Below, piece by piece: positions 8,241-14,448 of a stretch of DNA of 40,766 nt (positions are counted from its first letter, which is position 1; each line of letters begins with the position of its first letter). Both the position numbers and the translations under genes were made by a program. The stretch covers positions 264,087-304,852 of the forward strand of contig NZ_VDFC01000040.1 of NCBI RefSeq assembly GCF_008369065.1. Direction: 5' to 3'. Under the pieces are notes generated by a model. That model saw only the letters and a program-made list of their open reading frames with translations. It ran no database searches and had not been told where the DNA came from. This DNA is from Streptomyces apricus. GTDB taxonomy: Bacteria; Actinomycetota; Actinomycetes; Streptomycetales; Streptomycetaceae.

Positions 8241-9977
8241 TCAACTCGACGGGAAGGGCCAGGGGTTGGGCTTGCAGCTGATCCCGTCGTGGTCCAGGAA
8301 CTTGGTCTGCTGCTGCATGACGGGGGCGAGCCCGCCGTCGACACTGCAGCTGACGTGCCCGTATCCGAGCCGGTGCCCCACCTCGTGGTTGATCAGCATC
8401 TGACGGTACGCGTACATCTTGTCGCCGTAGGTCTTGGAGCCCTGGGCCCAGCGGTACGCGTTGATCATCACGCGGTCGGTGGCGGCCGAGTCGCAGGAGA
8501 CGTTGTCCTGGGTGGTGTCGAGACCGGACTTGGCACACCAGAAAGCGGTGGTTCCCGGACTCGCGAGCGTGATGACGAAATCGGGCTTTCCGGAGGAGAT
8601 CCGCTCGAAAGTGCGGCCGCCGCCGTGGGCCCAACTGCGCTTGTCGTTCAGGGTTTTCTGCACGGCCTGCGCGAAGAGCCGGCCGTCGAGACCGAGGTCT
8701 TTCTCGACGTCGACACGGTAGGTGTATTTCTGCCCCTTTCCCGGTGCCTTGTCGAGACCGGGAATCGCCTCGAATTTCCCGCCGCCCTCCAGGCCGGCCG
8801 CGAGAGGGTACTTCGCCGCCATCTGCTGCGCGTACGACAGCGTCGCAGCGCCGGGCCGCACGGAGGGCGCGGGGCGCTTGTCGGTGCGCGAGGCGTAGTC
8901 GTCGGCCCTCTGGCCGGCGCCGCCGGTCGCCGCGGGGCGTGCGGTGTCGTCCGTGTCGCCGTCGGTGACCTGGCCCGCCACGACGACGGCCAGCACGGTG
9001 GTGACGGCGGCGGCCGCGATGCCGGTGAAGGTCCGGCCCTTGCCGCCACCGCCCCCGCCCTCGGCCCTGTCCGCCGTCGTCGTGGGCGTGCCGCCCGGCT
9101 TGCGCGGCGGCGCCTTGTGCTCGGTCCCGCCGTCCCGGTCGGCGGCGGGGGCGGAGGCGGACGCGGAGAAGGCTGCGGGGCGCGCGGAGCCGCCACCGCC
9201 GTCGTCGAAAGCATCGTCGAAGGCGTCGACGTAGGCCTGGCGGGGGCCGCGGGTCCGGGCGGTGTCGGGACGCGGCCCCTGCGGGGACCGCGGAGAGGTC
9301 CGCGGCGTTCCGTACGCGGAACCGGAACCGGCGCCCGCACCCGCACCCGCACCCGCGCCCGTAGCGACGCCGGCGCCGAAGCCGGTACCGAAACCGGTCC
9401 CCGCACCCGCACCGGTCCGTCCCCAGCCGCCACCGGCCTCCCGCTGCTCGGGATGCCCACCGCGGACGCGGGGCGCCCCCTGCGTGGGCGTGGGGGTACC
9501 ACCGGCAGGACGCGGCCCGCCCTGTGACCGGGCGCCGTCGGGCAGCCGCGGGAACCCGTGGGCCGGGGTCCCGTCCGGCAGGCGCGGGAACCCATGGGCG
9601 GGAGTGCCGTCGGGCAGCCGGGGGAATCCGTGAGCGGGCGTGCCGTCCTGGAGCCGCGGGAACCCGTGGGCGGGCGTCCCGTCCGGCAGGCGCGGCGACG
9701 GACCCGGGGGCCGGTCCCCGTACGCGGCGTACCCGTCCGGACGCCGGCCCGGGAACTGGTCGGGGGGACCCGGGTACGGGTGGCCCCCGCTCCCGGGAGC
9801 CCCGCCGTCGTACCGGGGCGCCCCGCCCGTCGGCGGGGACGGAGGCTGCTGTCCCGCGGGGGCCCGCCGCCCCGTGGCCGCGCCGGCCGCTCCCGTCTCC
9901 GACCGGGCAGCCGGAACCGCGGGCTTGTCGACGGTGCCGCCCTTGGGGGCCGGCCCTCGTCGGCTGTGACGTCCCAC
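8241..9977 (-). CDS. DUF3152 protein: membrane-anchored, metzincin-like zinc-protease domain
   Basis: 578 residues from GTG 9977 (GRHSRRGPAPKG start). The first ~300 residues are Pro/Gly/Ala-rich and probably cytoplasmic, with a 12-residue tandem repeat (GTPAHGFPRLPD). A single membrane segment (FTGIAAAAVTTVLAVVVAGQ) is followed by an extracytoplasmic C-terminal DUF3152 domain. That domain contains HEVGHRLGYGH, which matches the zinc-binding HExxHxxGxxH of metzincin peptidases, plus paired Cys (FWCAKSG, DNVSCDS, HVSCSVDG, GISC) that could form disulfides. Peptidase activity is inferred from the motif. In mycobacteria the orthologue lies near the same TetR/DUF3107/helicase group. Convergence or operon with neighbours is not evident: the next minus gene begins 20 bp beyond its stop with its own promoter. 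Confidence 0.9.
   Translation of the reverse strand: MGRHSRRGPAPKGGTVDKPAVPAARSETGAAGAATGRRAPAGQQPPSPPTGGAPRYDGGAPGSGGHPYPGPPDQFPGRRPDGYAAYGDRPPGPSPRLPDGTPAHGFPRLQDGTPAHGFPRLPDGTPAHGFPRLPDGTPAHGFPRLPDGARSQGGPRPAGGTPTPTQGAPRVRGGHPEQREAGGGWGRTGAGAGTGFGTGFGAGVATGAGAGAGAGAGSGSAYGTPRTSPRSPQGPRPDTARTRGPRQAYVDAFDDAFDDGGGGSARPAAFSASASAPAADRDGGTEHKAPPRKPGGTPTTTADRAEGGGGGGKGRTFTGIAAAAVTTVLAVVVAGQVTDGDTDDTARPAATGGAGQRADDYASRTDKRPAPSVRPGAATLSYAQQMAAKYPLAAGLEGGGKFEAIPGLDKAPGKGQKYTYRVDVEKDLGLDGRLFAQAVQKTLNDKRSWAHGGGRTFERISSGKPDFVITLASPGTTAFWCAKSGLDTTQDNVSCDSAATDRVMINAYRWAQGSKTYGDKMYAYRQMLINHEVGHRLGYGHVSCSVDGGLAPVMQQQTKFLDHDGISCKPNPWPFPSS
9532..9695 (-). repeat. 36-bp tandem repeat inside the DUF3152 gene
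   Basis: The plus-strand landmark CCGTC(C/G)GGCAG or a variant recurs at 9535, 9571, 9607, 9643 and 9679, an exact 36-bp period. It encodes four and a part copies of a 12-residue Pro/Gly-rich unit. The period is a multiple of three, so copy-number change would keep the frame. Confidence 0.85.
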
Positions 9978-9985
9978 GTCCCGCT

Positions 9986-10975
9986 TCAGCTCCTCGCGCC
10001 GTCAGCGCCGGTGTCGGTCAACTCGCCTGTGTCCACGAGGAGTTCGCGGAAGGCCGTGGCCAGTGTCTCCGGGTACTCCATCATCACCACATGGCCCGCG
10101 TCAGGCAACGTCAGCAACCGGGACTGCCGGAAAGCACGCGCCGCACGCTGGGCCATACGGTACGAGACGAGCTGATCGCGCCCCCCGTAGACGAGAAGGG
10201 TCGGCGCGAGCACCCGCTCGGCCTGGCGCCACAGTCCGTGCTGGCCGCCCAGGGTGTACGCGTCCACTATGCCGCGTGCCGAGCGCGCCATGGCGTCCCA
10301 GAAGTACGGGAGGGCGAGCCTTCGCTCCATCTCCTCGACAGCGTTGCGGAATCCCTCCGGCGTCACCATGCCGGGGTCCCCGTAGCAGAGGGCCATGACG
10401 CCCCGCACCCGCTGCTCGGCGGTCCAGTCCTTGGTGAAGCGGGTGAACAGGGACGCCACGCCGGGCAGCGCGAGCAGCGCCGTCGGCACCGCGGTGCGTT
10501 GCGGCCGCAGTTCGGGGAGCGCGGGCGACACCAGCGTGAGCGTACGGACGAGATCGGGGCGCACGGCGGCGACGCGTGTGGTGACGGCGCCGCCCAGCGA
10601 GTTCCCGAAGAGGTGCACGGGGCCGCGCTCGGTCGCGTCGAGGTAGCGGATGACGGCGCGGGCGTGCCCGGTCACCGAGTAGTCGCCGTCGTCCGGCGGC
10701 GGCGAGTCGCCGAAGCCCGGCAGGTCGAGGGCCTCGCTGTCCACGAGGTCGTCGAGGAGCGGCATGAGCGCCGACCAGTTCTGCGAGGAACCGCCGAGCC
10801 CGTGCACGTACAGCGCGGGCGGCAGTCCTTCGCGGGCCGGAGGCCTCGAACGGACCGTCAGCGTGACGCCGGGGAGCCCGACCGAACGCAGTCTCTCCCC
10901 CTCCGCGACCCTGACGGAACTCACCTTCGGCGTGACGGTGGCGGCCAGCACTGACGGCAGTTCGGTCGAAGACAT
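9986..10975 (-). CDS. Alpha/beta hydrolase
   Basis: 329 residues, ATG 10975. Alpha/beta-hydrolase fold: oxyanion motif YVHGLGGSSQNW, nucleophile elbow GNSLGG (Ser), acid in YGGRDQLVSY (Asp) and catalytic His in DAGHVVMMEYPE. The substrate cannot be inferred; esterases, lipases and C-C hydrolases share this fold. There is no ribosome-binding site. A -10-like TAACAT ends 6 nt before the ATG, so the mRNA may be leaderless. Its end is 8 bp from the DUF3152 start, so the two may be cotranscribed. It is divergent from the gene at 11232. Confidence 0.88.
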   Translation of the reverse strand: MSSTELPSVLAATVTPKVSSVRVAEGERLRSVGLPGVTLTVRSRPPAREGLPPALYVHGLGGSSQNWSALMPLLDDLVDSEALDLPGFGDSPPPDDGDYSVTGHARAVIRYLDATERGPVHLFGNSLGGAVTTRVAAVRPDLVRTLTLVSPALPELRPQRTAVPTALLALPGVASLFTRFTKDWTAEQRVRGVMALCYGDPGMVTPEGFRNAVEEMERRLALPYFWDAMARSARGIVDAYTLGGQHGLWRQAERVLAPTLLVYGGRDQLVSYRMAQRAARAFRQSRLLTLPDAGHVVMMEYPETLATAFRELLVDTGELTDTGADGARS

Positions 10976-10981
10976 GCGGCA

Positions 10982-11011
10982 ATGTTACGAGACGATCACG
11001 TAGTGGATCGT
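10982..11011 (-). promoter_or_regulatory. Hydrolase promoter with operator-like inverted repeat
   Basis: Minus-strand TAACAT (10987-10982) lies 6 nt before ATG 10975. Just upstream, ACGATC (10992-10997) and GATCGT (11006-11011) form an inverted repeat with an 8-nt spacer, where a repressor could cover the promoter. The divergent TetR gene at 11667 is a candidate regulator, by inference. Confidence 0.35.
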
Positions 11012-11231
11012 GTGTTCGCAGTCACAGGCGCGGAGCCACCCGGACGTGGGGCCGCTCGGGGCCGCACGGGGCCGACGGTGTGCGTCCGGCGCCGCGCCGA
11101 CGCGGGGACGGCGTCCGCGTCCGCGGTACGGCCGATCGCATGGCACCCCGCCGCCGGCTCTCATACGCTTCGGGAACGTGGGCACTCGTACTCGTGCAAG
11201 CGCGCACTCGCACCACCCGGGAAGAGGACAC

Positions 11232-11456
11232 ATGACCGTCGACCCCACCGACCCCGAGACCATCGAGGACACGGACGACGCCGAGGGGACCGAGATCGAC
11301 GTGGAGGCCCCCGAGGCCGACGCCGCCGAGCAGCAGCAGGATCTCGCGCCCCGCCGGGACGACCCGCTGTCCGGCGTGGACCCGGACAGCGCCAGCGAGG
11401 CGGACCTCGTCGAGCAGGCCAGGGTCGTCGAACTGGACGAGGACGACTACCGGTGA
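11232..11456 (+). CDS. Small acidic protein, unknown function
   Basis: 74 residues from ATG 11232, with GGAAGAGG about 6 nt upstream. The protein is strongly acidic and mostly polar (MTVDPTDPETIEDTDDAEGT at the start, ELDEDDYR at the end), has no Cys and no membrane segment, and is likely disordered. A strong hairpin follows its stop, so it is probably a single-gene unit. I recognise no domain. Third positions are GC-rich throughout, which supports coding. Confidence 0.75.
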   Translation: MTVDPTDPETIEDTDDAEGTEIDVEAPEADAAEQQQDLAPRRDDPLSGVDPDSASEADLVEQARVVELDEDDYR

Positions 11457-11460
11457 ACCG

Positions 11461-11498
11461 GCCCGGGGCGACCGGCCGGGCGCACGGCCGCCCCGGGC
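11461..11498 (+). terminator. Terminator after the small acidic protein
   Basis: Perfect 10-bp outer arms (GCCCGGGGCG / CGCCCCGGGC), with the inner bases also able to pair (GGCC / GGCC). It starts 4 bp after the stop codon. Confidence 0.65.
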
Positions 11499-11666
11499 AC
11501 GGACCAGGGACGAACGGGCCCGCCATGCCCCCGTATGGCGCGATCCGCGCCGTTTCGGCGGCGTCCGGTCCGTGAAATTCTCCGCTCGCACCGCGCACAC
11601 CACGGTTACCGAAAAGTACGATGGCCGCGCGGCGCTCACCGCATGTGGACGATTTTGGGAGGCGGC

Positions 11667-12308
11667 GTGACAGCCATCGAGCAGACAGAGGCAGCACGCC
11701 CGCGGGGCACACGCCTGCCGCGCCGTGCCCGACGCAACCAGCTCCTCGGCGCCGCCCAGGAAGTGTTCGTTGCCCAGGGATACCACTCGGCCGCGATGGA
11801 CGACATCGCCGAACGCGCGGGCGTCAGCAAGCCGGTCCTCTACCAGCACTTCCCCGGCAAGCTCGACCTCTACCTCGCCCTGCTGGACCAGCACTGCGAG
11901 TCGCTGCTGCTGGCCGTCCGGGCCGCGCTGGCGTCCACCACGGACAACAGCCTGCGCGTACGGGCGACCATGGACGCCTACTTCGCGTACGTGGAGGACG
12001 ACGGCGGAGCCTTCCGACTGGTCTTCGAGTCGGACCTGACGAACGAGCCGGCGGTCCGCGAGCGGGTCGACCGGGTGACGCTCCAGTGCGCGGAGGCGAT
12101 CTGCGAGGTCATCGCGGAGGACACCGGCCTGTCGCGGGCCGAGTCGATGCTGCTCGCCTCGGGCCTGGGCGGACTCGCCCAGGTGGTGGCGCGCTCCTGG
12201 CTGCACAGCGACCGCAGCGTGCCGCGCGACCAGGCGGTGCAGCTGCTGACCTCGCTGGCGTGGCGGGGCATCGCGGGATTCCCGCTGCACGGCACCGAGA
12301 ACCACTGA
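11667..12308 (+). CDS. TetR-family transcriptional regulator
   Basis: 213 residues. GTG 11667 is preceded by GGGAGG. The N-terminal helix-turn-helix is clear: AAQEVFVAQGYHSAAMDDIA, then ERAGVSKPVLYQHFPGKLDL (about residues 22-65). The ligand-binding C-terminal half ends in a segment with LASGLGGLAQVVARSWL. TetR proteins usually repress a neighbouring or divergent gene until a small ligand binds; the targets are not evident. The order TetR then DUF3107 is conserved in mycobacteria (Rv3208 and TB9.4, from memory), so the role may be linked to those neighbours. Confidence 0.92.
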   Translation: MTAIEQTEAARPRGTRLPRRARRNQLLGAAQEVFVAQGYHSAAMDDIAERAGVSKPVLYQHFPGKLDLYLALLDQHCESLLLAVRAALASTTDNSLRVRATMDAYFAYVEDDGGAFRLVFESDLTNEPAVRERVDRVTLQCAEAICEVIAEDTGLSRAESMLLASGLGGLAQVVARSWLHSDRSVPRDQAVQLLTSLAWRGIAGFPLHGTENH

Positions 12309-12469
12309 CGGCGACCGGCCGCCGTTCGCCACGGGCGTCACTTTGTTCCCACGAGGTGTTCGCTCCTGGCGTTCTCGGGCGGAGCGTGTACGTCCCCTCA
12401 CCGGGCTAATGTGTGCTGCGTACGGCGCGGAGGAACGCGCACAGCAGTGACCGTCGGAGGGACATAGCC

Positions 12470-12697
12470 GTGGAGGTCAAGATCGGCGTGCAGCACGCGC
12501 CCCGCGAGATCGTTCTGGAGAGCGGTCAGAGTCCGGAAGAGGTCGAGCGCGCGGTGGCCGATGCCCTGGCGGGCACGTCGCAGCTGCTCAGCCTCGTGGA
12601 CGACCACGGCCGCAAGGTCCTGGTCCCGGCGGACCGCCTCGCGTACGTGGAGCTCGGCGAGCCGACGACCCGCAAGGTCGGCTTCAGCGCGCTGTAG
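12470..12697 (+). CDS. DUF3107 domain protein
   Basis: 75 residues from GTG 12470, with GGAGG 7-11 nt upstream. The whole protein is the DUF3107 domain (VEVKIGVQHAPREIVLESGQ at the start, then a helical stretch and DDHGRKVLVPADRLAYVELG). It is related to mycobacterial TB9.4. The function is unknown; it is small, soluble and highly conserved in actinobacteria. A -10-like TAATGT about 55 nt upstream may mark its own promoter. Confidence 0.9.
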   Translation: MEVKIGVQHAPREIVLESGQSPEEVERAVADALAGTSQLLSLVDDHGRKVLVPADRLAYVELGEPTTRKVGFSAL

Positions 12698-12714
12698 GGC
12701 GTGGCAGCAGGCGT

Positions 12715-12756
12715 GGGAGAGGGGTCCGGCGGCATCGGCCGCCGGGCCCCTCTCCC
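12715..12756 (+). terminator. Terminator of the DUF3107 gene
   Basis: 19-bp arms (12715-12733 and 12738-12756) with one G-U pair and a 4-nt loop (ATCG). It starts 18 bp after the stop codon. Confidence 0.8.
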
Positions 12757-12932
12757 CTGTCCGCCGTCCGGGTCCGCCCCGGTCCGCCGTTCGGGTTGAC
12801 GTACTTCGCCGCACTTCGCCGTATTTCACGGGCGGAGCACAACTCGTCCACACGGGAGGGTTGTATTCCGCAGGTCACGGGTAGGACGGGCTACGACCGA
12901 AGTGCACACAGCCGTGCGGGAGGGACCACCCA

Positions 12933-13208
12933 ATGTTCATGGAAGCGCTCGGCTCCGCCGTCCTCGGTCTGGCCCTCGCCTGGGCGGCCGTCCACCGGCT
13001 GCCGCACCGCCTGCCGGTCCGCCGCCTCGTCCTGTCGACGGGCGTCGCGGGCGGCCTCTTCGGAGCGTTCCTGACGCACACGGCGCTGGGCTCGGTGGGC
13101 TTCCTGCCGGTGATGCTCGGCGCGGTCACGGTGGCGGCGGCCTCGATCTCCCTGCTCCTGCGCCCCGCGGGCAGACTCCACCGCCACCACCACTCGGCAG
13201 CGGCCTGA
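12933..13208 (+). CDS. Small membrane protein, unknown function
   Basis: 91 residues from ATG 12933 (GGGAGGG about 10 nt upstream; the second ATG at 12939 is also possible). There are three likely hydrophobic segments: LGSAVLGLALAWAAVH, VLSTGVAGGLFGAFLTH and VMLGAVTVAAASISLLL. The tail is His-rich (RLHRHHHSAAA). No known domain is recognised. It converges on the ferritin-like gene, with a dispersed repeat in between. Confidence 0.75.
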   Translation: MFMEALGSAVLGLALAWAAVHRLPHRLPVRRLVLSTGVAGGLFGAFLTHTALGSVGFLPVMLGAVTVAAASISLLLRPAGRLHRHHHSAAA

Positions 13209-13240
13209 TCCCCCGGGGGACAGGGCGCAGCCCGTCTCCC

Positions 13241-13273
13241 GGGGGGCGCGGGGAACTGCGCGACCAGCCCCCA
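13241..13273. repeat. Dispersed GGGGCGCGGGGAACTGCGC repeat, copy 1
   Basis: A single-orientation copy reading GGGCGCGGGGAACTGCGCG followed by ACCAGCCCCC. It sits between two convergent genes (ends at 13208 and 13322). Related copies are at 20531, 27121, 31412 and 39217. Confidence 0.8.
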
Positions 13274-13321
13274 CGACCCGCAGCCGAGCACCAGGCAGGG
13301 CAGTAAAAGGGGGCAGGCGCC

Positions 13322-14059
13322 CTAAGCCGCCAGCCCCAAAGCAGCCATCCGCTTCGTGTGCGCCTCAGTGATCCGCGAGAACATCCGCCCCACCTCCGCG
13401 AGGTCGAACCCGTCCGCGACCCCGCCGACGAGCATCGTCGACAGCGCGTCCCGGTCGGCCACCACCCGCTGGGACTGCGACAGCGCCTCCCCCATCAGCC
13501 GCCGCGCCCACAGCGCGAGCCGCCCGCCCACCCGGGGATCGGCGTCGATGGCGGCCCGCACCTTCTCCACGGCGAACGACGCGTGCCCCGTGTCGTCCAG
13601 GACACCCAGCACGAGCTTGCGCGTGTCCGCGTCGAGCCGCGCCGCGACCTCCCGGTAGAAGTCGCTCGCGATCGAGTCGCCGACGTACGCCTTGACGAGC
13701 CCTTCCAGCCAGTCCGACGGCGCCGTCTGCTTGTGGAACCCGTCGAGGGCCGCGACGAAGGGCTCCATGGCCTGCGTCGGCTCCGCCCCGATCTCGGTCA
13801 GCCGGGCCGTGAGCTGGTCGAAGTGGTGGAACTCCGCCGAGGCCATCTTCGCGAGCGCCGCCTTGTCGCCGAGTGTCGGCGCCAGTTTGGCGTCCTCCGC
13901 GAGGCGCTCGAACGCGGCCAGCTCCCCGTACGCCAGCGCTCCGATCAGATCCACGACCGCGGCACGGTACTGGGGGTCGACGGAGGCCTGGGCCCAGTCC
14001 TGGGCGGCGACTCCGGTGGGTTCGGCGGGGGCGTCGGAAGAGTTGGCAGACGTCGTCAT
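13322..14059 (-). CDS. Ferritin-like fold protein (MiaE_2-like)
   Basis: 245 residues from ATG 14059; an in-frame GTG at 14068 is also possible. The protein is largely helical, with ferritin-like metal-ligand candidates: E in GALAYGELAAFERL, E and H in ASAEFHHFDQL, and later E/D/H in DDTGHASF. This is the family related to tRNA-hydroxylase MiaE, di-iron proteins, but the specific function in actinobacteria is unknown. No ribosome-binding site is seen. TATTGT lies 7 nt before the ATG, so the mRNA may be leaderless. It is divergent from the DEAD-box helicase, an arrangement shared with mycobacteria (Rv3210c/Rv3211, from memory). Confidence 0.85.
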   Translation of the reverse strand: MTTSANSSDAPAEPTGVAAQDWAQASVDPQYRAAVVDLIGALAYGELAAFERLAEDAKLAPTLGDKAALAKMASAEFHHFDQLTARLTEIGAEPTQAMEPFVAALDGFHKQTAPSDWLEGLVKAYVGDSIASDFYREVAARLDADTRKLVLGVLDDTGHASFAVEKVRAAIDADPRVGGRLALWARRLMGEALSQSQRVVADRDALSTMLVGGVADGFDLAEVGRMFSRITEAHTKRMAALGLAA

Positions 14060-14448
14060 GAAGCGCACAATAGCCCGCCCGCCGCACGGCGGAAGGCCCT
14101 GGTGAATCAGTGTGACGACGACTACGTGACCAAATCGGCCATCGCATATGCGCGGATCCGGGGTATGGTGGTAATGCGCCCGCTGAGTCGATCTACGTCA
14201 CTCGACGGGCCGCATGAATGAGGATGCCCGGTCGGTGGCCCGATCGGCTCCGACCCGACAGCCCTCCTCGCCCGTACGGCACGATGCGTACGGCATCCGG
14301 AGGGACCCTCAGCGGTACGAACGCTCGAGCGTCGGCAGTGGTCCCGCGCCACCCGGCCCGCTCCCCAGGAGCGGCTGTCGTCCCCGGCACGGTCCCCGAC
14401 ACGACCCCCGCGCTCGCCTCGCACCGCGTACACAGAAGAGGCAGCACC
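14060..14448. promoter_or_regulatory. Divergent promoter region and long 5' leader of the helicase
   Basis: About 390 bp without a gene. Near the ferritin-like start there is TATTGT on the minus strand. In the middle lies a 10-bp palindrome CGCATATGCG (14143-14152), followed by an AT-richer stretch with TATGGT that could be the helicase -10. The remaining ~270 nt would be a long 5' leader. Long leaders with self-control are known for some DEAD-box genes such as E. coli csdA; here it is inference. Confidence 0.4.

Noticed and set aside
8241..9977. Frameshifted pseudogene suspected from long alternative frames over the DUF3152 gene
   Set aside because: The main frame is intact from the start to the zinc motif; the others are shadows of the repetitive Pro/Gly region.
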